Position numbers and translations under genes: made by a program. Source: an uncultured Eubacteriales bacterium (GTDB taxonomy: Bacteria > Bacillota > Clostridia > Christensenellales > CAG-138). From it: 64,000 nucleotides of DNA. The stretch lies in NCBI GenBank assembly GCA_902786465.1, contig CADACQ010000008.1:1-64000 (forward strand), read 5' to 3'. Shown here piece after piece: positions 15,890-24,240 of this stretch (its first letter is position 1; the number at the start of each line of letters is the position of its first letter). Below the pieces are notes generated by a model that saw nothing but the letters and a program-made list of their open reading frames with translations, ran no database searches and had not been told where the DNA came from.

Positions 15890-16522
15890 ATGGAGCTGGA
15901 TTTTTACAAGCGGCTGGCCAAGGCCCTGGCGGCGGAGTTCGGGGAGAACTGCGAGGTGCTGGTCCACGATCTCACCGGCGGCGACCCGGAGCACACCATC
16001 GTAGCCATCGAAAACGGCCACGTATCCCAGCGACAGACCGGCGACGGCCCCTCCCGGGTGGCCCTGGAGGCCATGCAGGCGGAGCACCCCGAGGAGCTGG
16101 AGGATCGGTCCGGGTACCTCTTGAAGACCCACGACGGGCGGATCGTCAAGTCCAGCACCGTCTACATCCGCAACGAGCAGGGGGGCGTGGACGGCATCTT
16201 CTGCGTGAACTACGACATCACCAACCTGCTCATGGCCCAGAAGGCCGTGGGGAGCCTCCTCTCCCACGGGGAGGAGCCCAAGGCCCCCGCCAGCATCCCC
16301 CAGAACGTGAACGAGCTTTTGGACGACCTCATCGAGCAGAGCGTCCAGCAGGTGGGCAAGCCCGTGGCCCTCATGACCAAGGACGACAAGATCGCCGCCA
16401 TCCGTTTCCTCAACAAGGCCGGGGCCTTCCTGGTCACCAAGAGCGGCGACAAGGTCAGCAAGTATTTCGGCATCAGCAAGTATACCCTGTATTCCTACAT
16501 CGACGCCAGCAAGAACCTGTAA
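15890..16522 (+). CDS. YheO/DauR-type transcriptional regulator (PAS-like plus HTH)
   Basis: A 210-residue protein. The N-terminal half (about 1-110) has the YheO-like PAS pattern, with CEVLVHDLTG, VAIENGHVSQRQTGD and a closing VDGIFCVNYDIT. The C-terminal half (about 145-208) has an HTH_22-type DNA-binding domain with DDKIAAIRFLNKAGAFLVT, then VSKYFGISKYTLYSYID as the recognition helix region. Regulators of this type respond to small ligands, for example D-amino acids in DauR. Neither target nor ligand is evident here. The start MELDFYKR is chosen because AAAGGA lies 9 bp upstream. Confidence 0.88.
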   Translation: MELDFYKRLAKALAAEFGENCEVLVHDLTGGDPEHTIVAIENGHVSQRQTGDGPSRVALEAMQAEHPEELEDRSGYLLKTHDGRIVKSSTVYIRNEQGGVDGIFCVNYDITNLLMAQKAVGSLLSHGEEPKAPASIPQNVNELLDDLIEQSVQQVGKPVALMTKDDKIAAIRFLNKAGAFLVTKSGDKVSKYFGISKYTLYSYIDASKNL

Positions 16523-16713
16523 GACTGCCGATATGGGCGCCAGACCATTTGCGGCAGATATGTTGGAGGGATCACTGACAGGAAGAAACGGCGCTTCGGC
16601 GCCGTTTCAATTGATTTGGCGCCGCAAATGAACGGCGTTTTCCCCCTCTCGCGGTACATAGTACAGCTTCGGGGTGAAGAACGCCGTTTCTGACGCCCAT
16701 CTTGGCAGCCTGC
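16523..16713 (-). repeat. Structured ~190-bp repeat, family S, copy B (inverted)
   Basis: Read on the minus strand it matches copy A: end AGGCTGCC, a hairpin with arms AACGGCGTT/AACGCCGTT, the shared loop GAAGCTGTACTATGTACCGC, ATTTGCGGC, an inner hairpin GAAACGGCGC/GCGCCGTTTC, then GCCGCAAAT and the closing end. The element starts directly after the TAA of the regulator gene. Arms differ from copy A but stay paired. Confidence 0.85.
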
Positions 16714-16727
16714 TTCGCATTTATGCC

Positions 16728-16755
16728 TTGCGCGCCGCCATGAATCTGATATAAT
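16728..16755 (+). promoter_or_regulatory. Putative promoter for the pyrophosphatase gene
   Basis: TTGCGC (16728-16733), 16 bp, TATAAT (16750-16755), 31 bp before the start codon. Confidence 0.55.
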
Positions 16756-16786
16756 AAAATATTACAAGATGCCGAGGAGGAATTTT

Positions 16787-18394
16787 ATGGACCCCGTATA
16801 CGTCTTCGGACACAAGAACCCGGACACCGACTCCATCGTGGCCGCCATCGCCTACGCCAGCCTCCGCAACGCCCTGGGGGACAGGCAGTACGTGGCCTGC
16901 CGCCTGGGGGTGCTGAGCGACGAGACCAGCCGCATCCTGCAGCGGTTCGGCTTCGAGTCCCCCATGCGCCTTCACGACGTGCGCACCCAGGTGAAGGATC
17001 TTAGTTTCGACAGGCCGCCCATCCTGTCCGACGCGGTGACGGTCCACCGGGCCTGGGAGCTCATGAGCGACAGCGAGCTCCCCTCGGCGTCCCTCCCCAT
17101 CGCCAACGAGGCGGGGAAGCTCTTCGGCATGCTCACCTCCGGGGACATCGCCCAGTACGACCTGCGGTTCGTGGAGGAGACGCTGCTCAGCGACGTGCCC
17201 CTCTTCAACCTCCTCTCCTGCCTGGACGGGCAGATCTGGGGGGACTACGGGGACGTGACCGGCCTCTCCGGCGAGATGTGCATCGCCGTGCCCGGCATGA
17301 CCCAGTCCTTCCCGGAGGGCGGCATCGTCATCACCGGCCGGGACAGCGCCGTCATCCAGGCCGCCTACGCCGCCAAAGCCGCCGCCGTCATCGTCTGCGG
17401 GGGCCAGCTCCAGCCGGAGGACATGGCGGACCGGGGCAGCACCGTGGTCATCACCACCCCCTACGATCCCTATCGGGCCGCCCGGCTCATGATCCAGTCC
17501 ATCCCCGTGTCCCGGATCGCCCGGGCCAGCGATCTCACGGTCTTCCACGAGGAGGACTATCTGGACACCGTCCGCGAGGCCACGTTAAAGAGCCGCTATA
17601 GGAGCTATCCGGTGCTGGACAGCCAGGAGAACGTGGTGGGGACCCTGTCCCGGTACCACCTGCTCAGGCCCAACCGGAAGAAGGTGGTCCTGGTGGACCA
17701 CAGCGAGACCGCCCAGAGCGTGGACGGTCTCCATGAGGCCCAGATCCTGGCCATCATCGACCATCATCGCCTGGCGGACGTGGAGACCGTGGACCCCATC
17801 TACGTGCGCACCGAGGCCGTGGGCGCCAGCACCACCATCATCGCCACCATGTTCCAGGAGCGGGGCATCATGCCCGGCCAGAAGCTGGCGGGGCTTATGG
17901 CGGCGGGCATCCTCTCCGACACCATCCTCTTCCAGTCCCCCACCTGCACGGAGCGGGACCGGGTCATGGCGGAGCGCATGGCGCGGCTTGCGGGCCTGTC
18001 CCTGACGGAGCTCGGTCAGGACATCTTCTCCTCCACGCTCCCCGCCGACGCGGACGTGAAGGATCTGCTGTTCAGCGACTTCAAGCAGTTCCAGATCGCG
18101 GGCCACTCTTTGGGCATCGGCCAGTTCACCAGCACCAACTGCGAGCAGCTGATCCCCCGCCACGGGGAGGTCATCGCCATCATGGAGGAGGAGCGGGCGA
18201 AACACAACTACGACATGCTCCTCTTCATGCTCACCGACGTGCTGAAGAAGAGCACCCGGCTCCTGGCCGTGGGCGACCTCAACGAGCTGGGCCAGGTGTT
18301 CAACGTGAAGTTCAAGGACAACGCGGCCATGCTCCCCGGGGTCATGAGCCGGAAGAAGCAGATCGTGCCCACGCTGTCCCTTATCTGGGGCTGA
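16787..18394 (+). CDS. CBS/DRTGG-containing manganese-dependent inorganic pyrophosphatase
   Basis: A 535-residue family II pyrophosphatase, which hydrolyses PPi to phosphate in the cytosol. The DHH catalytic domain is split by a regulatory insert. FGHKNPDTDS at residues 7-16 (H9, D13, D15) comes first. CBS motifs (about 70-125 and 245-300) flank a DRTGG-like domain. The second half has IDHHR (D325, H326, H327) and a DHHA2 domain. Related enzymes are inhibited by AMP or ADP and activated by ATP or diadenosine polyphosphates through the CBS pair. AGGAGGAA precedes the ATG. Confidence 0.93.
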   Translation: MDPVYVFGHKNPDTDSIVAAIAYASLRNALGDRQYVACRLGVLSDETSRILQRFGFESPMRLHDVRTQVKDLSFDRPPILSDAVTVHRAWELMSDSELPSASLPIANEAGKLFGMLTSGDIAQYDLRFVEETLLSDVPLFNLLSCLDGQIWGDYGDVTGLSGEMCIAVPGMTQSFPEGGIVITGRDSAVIQAAYAAKAAAVIVCGGQLQPEDMADRGSTVVITTPYDPYRAARLMIQSIPVSRIARASDLTVFHEEDYLDTVREATLKSRYRSYPVLDSQENVVGTLSRYHLLRPNRKKVVLVDHSETAQSVDGLHEAQILAIIDHHRLADVETVDPIYVRTEAVGASTTIIATMFQERGIMPGQKLAGLMAAGILSDTILFQSPTCTERDRVMAERMARLAGLSLTELGQDIFSSTLPADADVKDLLFSDFKQFQIAGHSLGIGQFTSTNCEQLIPRHGEVIAIMEEERAKHNYDMLLFMLTDVLKKSTRLLAVGDLNELGQVFNVKFKDNAAMLPGVMSRKKQIVPTLSLIWG

Positions 18395-18460
18395 TATCCA
18401 TTCCTGCGGGAGGGGCAAGCCCCTCCCCTACGAAGAAAAGCAAACCATAGGGAGGTTCCC

Positions 18461-20200
18461 ATGCAGATATTCATTGACGACATGGCCGTGGAGGCCCGGA
18501 TAGGCGAAAGCCTGCTGGCCATCGTGCAGCGGATGGGTCTCGATTCCCAGGACCTATCCAAGCGCCCCCTGGCCGCGGACCTGGGCGGCGAGGTGTTCAC
18601 CCTCAATTACGTGCCCTGCCGGGAGCAGGACAAGCTCCCCGCCTCCGTAGGATTTCGGGAGCGCCGGGGCATCCGCCGCAGCAAGGGCCGTATCAGCCTC
18701 ATCCGCTACGGGGAGAACCGGGGCCAGAGGGTCTATGACCGGACGCTGCTGTTCGTGTTCCTGCTGGCGGTCCGGGAGCTGTTCCCGGAGGCCCACGTGA
18801 AGGTGAACTACGCCATCGGCGCGGGCCTCTACATCACCGTGAAGAAGGATACGCCCCTCATTCGCTCCGAGGTGGACGCCCTGCGCCGCAAGTGCCGGGA
18901 GATCGTGGCCGCGGACTACGTGCTGGAGCGCAAGCGCCTCGATATCGACGAAGCCATCGCCTTCTTCGAGAAGGACGGGCAAAATGACAAGGTGCGGCTC
19001 CTCAACTATCGCCAGTTCACCTTCTTCGACATCTACCGCCACGGGGACTACGTGGACTATTTCTACGGCGAGATGTGCCCCTCCACCGGCTACGCCAGCG
19101 TCATGAACCTGCAGTACGAGGCCCCGGGCCTGTTCCTGCTTAGGCCCTCGGCGAAGGACGTGAACAAGCCCTCCACCTACGTGAAGTCCCCCCGGTTCGC
19201 CGCCGTCTTCGCCGAGAGCGACCGGTGGGCGGGCCTCATGCACTGTTCCTCGGTGGCGGATCTCAACGACATGGTCATGAACGGCAGCGTCCGGGAGCTC
19301 ATCCGGGTGAACGAAGCCCTTCATGAGAAGCGCTTCGCGGAGATCGCCTCCGAGATCGTGGGCCGGGGCGCCCGGGCCATCCTGATCGCGGGCCCCTCCT
19401 CCTCCGGCAAGACCACCAGCGCCAACCGGCTCTGCACCCAGCTTAGGGTCCTGGGCAAGACGCCCCTGCTCTTCTCCCTGGACGATTATTATAAGGATCG
19501 GAGCTTGGTGGAGCCGGAGCCCGACGGCACCTTCGACTACGAGCATATCAAGATGATCGACGTGGAGCGGTTCAACGAGGACCTGTCCGCCCTTCTCCGG
19601 GGGGAGAGCGTGGAGCCGCCCACCTTCGATTTCGCCACGGGCCGGAGCCTGCCCGGGGGCAAGGCCATCCGCCTCACCGTGGACACCCCCCTCGTCATCG
19701 AGGGCCTCCACGCCCTGAACCCCCAGCTGCTGACCCCGGAGATCGACCCTAAGGACGTGTTCAAGCTCTACGTGTCCGCCCTGACCACCCTGAACCTGGA
19801 CGACCACAACCGGATCCCCACCTCGGACGTGCGGCTCCTAAGGCGCCTCGTCCGGGACTACCTCACCCGGGGCGCCACCGTGGAACGGACCCTCACCATG
19901 TGGGACAGCGTCCAGCGGGGGGAGCACCGGTGGATCTTCCCCTATCAGGAGGGGGCCGACGCCATCTTCAACACCGCCTTGGTCTACGAGCTGGCCGTCC
20001 TCAAGCGGCACATCTTCCCCCTCTTACAGTCCGCGGACCCCACCAGCCCCTGCTACGACCAGGTCCGCAACATCGTCAAGTTCCTGAACTACGTCCAGGA
20101 CGCCTCGGTGGAGGACGAGATACCCCCCACCAGCATCCTCAGGGAGTTCATCGGCGGCAACACCTTCTATCTCAAGCGGGAGGCGGAGACCTATGCGTAA
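18461..20200 (+). CDS. Nucleoside kinase with TGS/threonyl-tRNA-synthetase-like N-terminus
   Basis: A 579-residue protein. The N-terminus (1-60) is TGS-like, and residues about 60-280 resemble the editing-type region of threonyl/alanyl-tRNA synthetases (ending VADLNDMVMNGSVRELIRVN). The C-terminal half is a uridine-kinase/PRK domain with IAGPSSSGKTT (Walker A, about 308-318) and SLDDYYKD. This fused layout is common in clostridia and Thermotoga, where it is annotated as nucleoside kinase. GGGAGG precedes the ATG. A GGGAGGGGC hairpin (18408-18427) separates it from the pyrophosphatase. The 3' end overlaps the next gene by 8 bp. Confidence 0.88.
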   Translation: MQIFIDDMAVEARIGESLLAIVQRMGLDSQDLSKRPLAADLGGEVFTLNYVPCREQDKLPASVGFRERRGIRRSKGRISLIRYGENRGQRVYDRTLLFVFLLAVRELFPEAHVKVNYAIGAGLYITVKKDTPLIRSEVDALRRKCREIVAADYVLERKRLDIDEAIAFFEKDGQNDKVRLLNYRQFTFFDIYRHGDYVDYFYGEMCPSTGYASVMNLQYEAPGLFLLRPSAKDVNKPSTYVKSPRFAAVFAESDRWAGLMHCSSVADLNDMVMNGSVRELIRVNEALHEKRFAEIASEIVGRGARAILIAGPSSSGKTTSANRLCTQLRVLGKTPLLFSLDDYYKDRSLVEPEPDGTFDYEHIKMIDVERFNEDLSALLRGESVEPPTFDFATGRSLPGGKAIRLTVDTPLVIEGLHALNPQLLTPEIDPKDVFKLYVSALTTLNLDDHNRIPTSDVRLLRRLVRDYLTRGATVERTLTMWDSVQRGEHRWIFPYQEGADAIFNTALVYELAVLKRHIFPLLQSADPTSPCYDQVRNIVKFLNYVQDASVEDEIPPTSILREFIGGNTFYLKREAETYA

Positions 20201-21191
20201 GACCGTTTCCATCACCTGCCTCGCCGTGGGGTTCTTTCTGCTGATCCTCTGCGCCGCCTTCACCGTGGTCCAGCTCACCGCCGCCGAGACCGCCTGGTTC
20301 GAGCAGGAGTTCACCAAGCTCGCCCTGGCCGAGGACATGGGCATGACCCTGGGGGATTTGGGCGCGTCGGTGCGGACGCTGGTGAACTATCTCAACGGCC
20401 AGACCGAGACCATCGACGTGCTGGTCACCGTCAACGGCCAGCAGGTCCGCATGTTCGATCTGGACATCGAGATCGTCCACATGCGGGAGGTGAAGGATCT
20501 GTGGCAGTGGTTCGTAGGCGCCCGGAACGTGGGGCTGCTCCTGGCCGCGGTGCTGTGCCTGATGGGCGTGGTCCTGGACGGGAAGGACGCCCTTCATAAC
20601 CTGTGCTGGGGCTACTTCTGGGCCCTGGGGGCCTTCCTGGTGCTGGTGGCCTTCGCCGGCACCTGGGCCGCCATCAACTTCGACAGCTTCTGGACCGCCT
20701 TCCACCGGCTGATCTTCCCCAACAGCGAGAACTGGCTTTTGCCCATGGAGTCCCGCATGATCCAGATGCTGCCCTCGGAGCTGTTCCGGGACCTGGTCAT
20801 GCGCATGGGCGGGCGGATGCTGCTGATCTTCCTGGCCCTGGCCCTGGTGTGCGTCCTCATTTTGGTGGCCCTCCAGCGCCGGCAGCGGGCTAAGGAAGCC
20901 ATGAACGCGCCCAACAACAAGCCCAAGACCCCCGCGGAGGAGCTGGCCGCCGTCCAGGGGCCGGACCTGCTGGCCGTCCACAAGCGGGCCAACATGACCG
21001 TCTCCGAGCGCCGCAAGCTCCTGGAGGAGCAGGAGCGGCAGAGGCAGGCCCTGGCCACCCCCGACGAGGGGGACGAGGCCGATTTCAGGGACGCCGCCCT
21101 GGACACCCCGGTGGAGAGCCGGAAGAAGATCGAGTTCGCTCCCGCGGAGGAGCCGGAAGAGGAAGACGACGACTATGATGAGCTATTATGA
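20193..21191 (+). CDS. DUF1461 (TIGR01906-type) integral membrane protein
   Basis: A 332-residue protein with an N-terminal membrane helix, an extracytoplasmic region (about 30-105) containing LVNYLNGQTE and the HMREVKDLW motif typical of DUF1461, then several more helices and a long charged C-terminal tail (about 225-332). Residues QGPDLLAVHKRANMTVSERR and the acidic end EEPEEEDDDYDELL are probably cytosolic. Family function is unknown. It lies between nucleoside kinase and tsaD with overlapping ends, so the three are probably co-translated. Confidence 0.82.
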   Translation: MRKTVSITCLAVGFFLLILCAAFTVVQLTAAETAWFEQEFTKLALAEDMGMTLGDLGASVRTLVNYLNGQTETIDVLVTVNGQQVRMFDLDIEIVHMREVKDLWQWFVGARNVGLLLAAVLCLMGVVLDGKDALHNLCWGYFWALGAFLVLVAFAGTWAAINFDSFWTAFHRLIFPNSENWLLPMESRMIQMLPSELFRDLVMRMGGRMLLIFLALALVCVLILVALQRRQRAKEAMNAPNNKPKTPAEELAAVQGPDLLAVHKRANMTVSERRKLLEEQERQRQALATPDEGDEADFRDAALDTPVESRKKIEFAPAEEPEEEDDDYDELL

Positions 21192-22239
21192 CATCGCCCG
21201 GGCACGGTTGAGCGCCCTGCAGCAAGGGGGGGAGGCCACCGTCCTTTCCATAGAGACCTCCTGCGACGAGACCGCCGCCGCCCTGGTGAAAAACGGGCGG
21301 CAGGTGCTCTCTAACGCCGTCTACACCCAGATCCCCATCCACCGGAAGTTCGGCGGGGTGGTGCCGGAGCTGGCCAGCCGCAACCACGTGGACCAGGTGG
21401 GCCCCGTGGTGGAGAGCGCCTTGGCGGACGCGGGATTGACCCTCGCCGACGTGGACGCCATCGCCGTCACCGGCGGGCCGGGCCTGGTGGGCGCCCTGCT
21501 GGTGGGGGTGAGCTATGCTAAGGGTCTGGCCTTCGCCACCGGCAAGCCCCTCGTCAACACCCACCACATCCTGGGCCATATCGCCGCCAACTACCTCACC
21601 TTCCCGGACCTTGAGCCCCCCTTCACCTGTCTCGTGGCCTCGGGGGGCCACAGCCACATCATCGAGGTGGCGGACTACGACCGGTGCGTCCTTCTCGGCA
21701 GGACCCGGGACGACGCCGCGGGGGAGGCCTACGACAAGGTGGCCCGGGTGCTGGAGCTGCCGTACCCCGGCGGGCCGGAGCTGGAGAAGCTGGCCCAAAC
21801 TGGGAACCCCCACGCCATCCGCTTCCATTCCGCCTTCAACGAGGGGGAGGGCTTCGACATGAGCTTTTCCGGCCTCAAGACCGCGGTCATCAACCACCTT
21901 TCCAATGCTAAACAGCGGGGGGACGAGATAAACCGGGCGGACGTGGCCGCCAGCTTCCAGTTCGCCGTGAACACCATCCTCAGCGACAAGGCCGTCCGGG
22001 CCGCCGTTGAAAACGGCCACGGCGTCCTGGCCCTGGCCGGGGGCGTGTCCGCCAATAAAAATCTGCGGCAGATGCTGACTGAGAAGGCCCAGCGCCGGGG
22101 CATCCGCTTCTGCTGCCCGGACTTCAAATACTGTACGGACAATGGGGCCATGATCGGCTCGGCGGGCTTCTACCTGCTGATGAAGGGCCATATTTCGGAT
22201 TTGGATTTCAACGCCGTGCCCTATCTGCCCATCGCGTAA
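21175..22239 (+). CDS. tsaD: tRNA N6-threonylcarbamoyladenosine transferase TsaD
   Basis: A 354-residue Kae1/TsaD protein that transfers the threonylcarbamoyl group to A37 of ANN-decoding tRNAs, working with TsaB and TsaE. Visible are SIETSCDETAAALV at the start of the ASKHA fold, VPELASRNH, the metal-binding HILGH (H131, H135), LVASGGHSHI and a C-terminal ALAGGVSANKNLR with a following NGAMIG. Length is standard. The first 16 residues form a slight N-terminal extension. tsaB and tsaE are not in the window. Confidence 0.96.
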   Translation: MMSYYDIARARLSALQQGGEATVLSIETSCDETAAALVKNGRQVLSNAVYTQIPIHRKFGGVVPELASRNHVDQVGPVVESALADAGLTLADVDAIAVTGGPGLVGALLVGVSYAKGLAFATGKPLVNTHHILGHIAANYLTFPDLEPPFTCLVASGGHSHIIEVADYDRCVLLGRTRDDAAGEAYDKVARVLELPYPGGPELEKLAQTGNPHAIRFHSAFNEGEGFDMSFSGLKTAVINHLSNAKQRGDEINRADVAASFQFAVNTILSDKAVRAAVENGHGVLALAGGVSANKNLRQMLTEKAQRRGIRFCCPDFKYCTDNGAMIGSAGFYLLMKGHISDLDFNAVPYLPIA

Positions 22240-22248
22240 GGAGGTGTC

Positions 22249-22653
22249 ATGTTCGTTTATTCCCGCAAAGCCCATTATCACGAGACCGATCAGATGGGCG
22301 TGGTCCATCACGCCAACTACCCCAAGTGGATGGAGGAGGCCCGGGTGGCCTTTCTGGACAGCTTGGGCGTGAGCTATCGGGCCATGGAGGAAGCCGGGGT
22401 CCTTTCCCCGGTGGTGAGCCTCAGCATCGAGTACAAGCGCCCCGCCCGGTTCGACGACGAGCTGGAGGTGCGGCTCGAAGTGGCCAAATACACCGGCGTC
22501 CGGCTGGAGGTCGCCTACACCTTCTTCAACAAAACCCGGGACGAGCTCTGCGCCACCGCCCACAGCGCCCACTGCTTTATGAAGGACGGCCGCATCGTCA
22601 GCCTGCAGAAGGCCCTGCCCGACGCTCACGAAAGGATGCGCGTCTGCCTATGA
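22249..22653 (+). CDS. YbgC/FcbC-family acyl-CoA thioesterase (4HBT hot-dog)
   Basis: A 134-residue single hot-dog domain protein with the DQMGVVHHANYPKWMEEAR motif, which holds the catalytic Asp of the 4-hydroxybenzoyl-CoA thioesterase type. It should hydrolyse short or aromatic acyl-CoA thioesters in the cytosol. AAGGAGG precedes the ATG. It follows tsaD by 9 bp and overlaps the Nudix gene by ATGA, so all three are probably in one operon. Confidence 0.88.
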   Translation: MFVYSRKAHYHETDQMGVVHHANYPKWMEEARVAFLDSLGVSYRAMEEAGVLSPVVSLSIEYKRPARFDDELEVRLEVAKYTGVRLEVAYTFFNKTRDELCATAHSAHCFMKDGRIVSLQKALPDAHERMRVCL

Positions 22654-23162
22654 AGCTTCTGCCGCCCATCCATCTCGAATTGGAGGACCGGGAGTGGCCC
22701 TTCACCTATACGGACCACGATCGCGAGATCGTCCGGGCCATCGTCTTCGACGATCTGGGCCGGTTCTATTTCGTCCGGGCGGAACGGGACGACCAGTTTG
22801 GCCGCGCCACCCTTATCGAGACCTCCGGCGGCGGGGTGGAGAAGGGAGAGGAGCTGCTCACCGCCATCCGCCGGGAGCTCCGGGAGGAGCTGGGGGCGGA
22901 GGTGGAGGTCATCGGTCCCATCGGCACGGTCAGCGACTACTACAACCTCATCCACCGCCACAACCTGAAGGACAGGCATCTGATGCCGGACGAGATCCGC
23001 GACTTCCACCTGTCCACCCTGCGGCTGACCTATGAGGAGGCCCAGGCGGAGTATCGCCGCCGGGCCTGCACCCCCATCGGCCGGCTCATCGCCGCCCGGG
23101 AGCTGCCCATTCTGCGGCGGGCGGGGGAGATGCTGCAGGGCGCGGCCGGCCAGGAACCATAG
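22650..23162 (+). CDS. Nudix hydrolase
   Basis: A 170-residue protein with a perfect Nudix box, G-x5-E-x7-RE-L-x-EE-L-G, within GGVEKGEELLTAIRRELREE at about residues 63-82. Nudix enzymes cleave nucleoside diphosphate-linked compounds using Mg2+ bound by the box glutamates. The start (22650) overlaps the stop of the thioesterase gene by ATGA. Substrate cannot be assigned. Confidence 0.9.
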   Translation: MKLLPPIHLELEDREWPFTYTDHDREIVRAIVFDDLGRFYFVRAERDDQFGRATLIETSGGGVEKGEELLTAIRRELREELGAEVEVIGPIGTVSDYYNLIHRHNLKDRHLMPDEIRDFHLSTLRLTYEEAQAEYRRRACTPIGRLIAARELPILRRAGEMLQGAAGQEP

Positions 23163-23177
23163 GAAAGGAGAAGGGAT

Positions 23178-23639
23178 ATGGAAATGAATCAATACGACGG
23201 ATCGATGGACGACAGCGGCCGGAAGCTCCTGCGCCTGGGCGGGTTCATCTTCCTGGGCATCGGGCTGCTGTTCTTCATTTTGGGGTCGATCTTTCTCACG
23301 TTCACCCAAAGACGGGCCGGAATATACGTGGAGACGGAGGGCGTCATCGTCGGGTTCGATCGGGACGGCCACCCCTACGTGGCCTACGAGGCCGACGGGC
23401 AGACCTATGAGCAGCGGAGCAACTTTACCTCCAGCACCATGCGCCTGGGGGACGAGCTGACGATACGATACGATCCCGCGGCCCCCTATCGGATGGAGGC
23501 TGGGGGCGCCATGGCCCTGTTCTTGCCGGTCATGTTCATGGGCATGGGCGGCCTGTTCATCGTGATCGGCGTGGTCTGGCTCCGGTTCTTCCGCGTCCGG
23601 CGGGAGCCCGAGAACCCCTGGGCCGGGCCCCAAAGCTAA
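23178..23639 (+). CDS. DUF3592-like membrane protein
   Basis: A 153-residue protein with membrane segments at about 19-40 and 113-136 enclosing a small beta-rich domain. This domain has TEGVIVGFDRDGHPYVAYEA and LTIRYDPAAPYRM, the pattern of DUF3592 proteins. AGGAGAAGGG precedes the ATG. It ends an operon that closes with a terminator. No function is known. Confidence 0.78.
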   Translation: MEMNQYDGSMDDSGRKLLRLGGFIFLGIGLLFFILGSIFLTFTQRRAGIYVETEGVIVGFDRDGHPYVAYEADGQTYEQRSNFTSSTMRLGDELTIRYDPAAPYRMEAGGAMALFLPVMFMGMGGLFIVIGVVWLRFFRVRREPENPWAGPQS

Positions 23640-23653
23640 GATCTTTCGTTCCC

Positions 23654-23678
23654 AAAAGCGGCCCAGCCGCTTTTTTCT
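23654..23678 (+). terminator. Intrinsic terminator
   Basis: The stem aaaagcggc/gccgctttt with a cca loop runs into a T6 tract, 15 bp after the DUF3592-like gene. Confidence 0.88.
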
Positions 23679-23742
23679 ATGCAATCTTTCGCCTCTCCTG
23701 CGTGTCCTATTGACAGAAACGCGTTTCGAGAAAGGAAACCAA

Positions 23743-24240
23743 ATGACACAAGGACCAAACAAACCGGACATCACCACCCGAGAGGGGTTCGGACTGGCGT
23801 GCGCCCCCTTGGAGCGGCTGCTGCTCACCGTGAGCTACGGCGTGCTCCACAGCTGGGATCTGGCGGCGGACGCGGTGCAAAGCGCCCTCTTGAAGGGCTG
23901 GCGCAGCCGATACAGCGTGAAGGACCCCCAGAGCTTCAAACCCTGGCTGGTGAAGATCGCCATCAACGAGAGCAAGAACCTGATCCGCCGGGGCTTCGAC
24001 CTGGAGCTAAAGGAGAACGTGGCCGACGCGCCGAAGGATCGGGACCTGCAGGTGGACGTGCGGCAGGCGGTATACGACCTGCCCGAAAAGTATCGGTTGC
24101 CGGTGATGCTGTTCTACTTCGAGGGCATGGCCGTGGCGGACATCGCCAAGGCGCTGGACCTGCCCCAGGGCACGGTGATCTCCCAGCTCCATCGGGGCCG
24201 GGAGCGTTTGAGAGAGGAGTTAAAGGACTATGGAATATAA
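23743..24240 (+). CDS. ECF-type RNA polymerase sigma factor
   Basis: A 165-residue sigma-70-like protein of the ECF size class. Region 2 is seen in LAADAVQSALLKGW and PQSFKPWLVKIAINESKNLI. Region 4 is DLPEKYRLPVMLFYFEGMAV, then DIAKALDLPQGTVISQLHRG with the recognition helix. The start MTQGPNKP (23743) follows AAAGGAAACC. The 3' end overlaps the next gene by 11 bp, the usual pairing of an ECF sigma with its anti-sigma. Confidence 0.92.
   Translation: MTQGPNKPDITTREGFGLACAPLERLLLTVSYGVLHSWDLAADAVQSALLKGWRSRYSVKDPQSFKPWLVKIAINESKNLIRRGFDLELKENVADAPKDRDLQVDVRQAVYDLPEKYRLPVMLFYFEGMAVADIAKALDLPQGTVISQLHRGRERLREELKDYGI

Noticed and set aside
15157..16713. Composite transposon formed by repeat copies A and B
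   Set aside because: No transposase gene, no target-site duplication seen, and the same repeat occurs singly elsewhere against stop codons. Kept only as a possibility in the findings.
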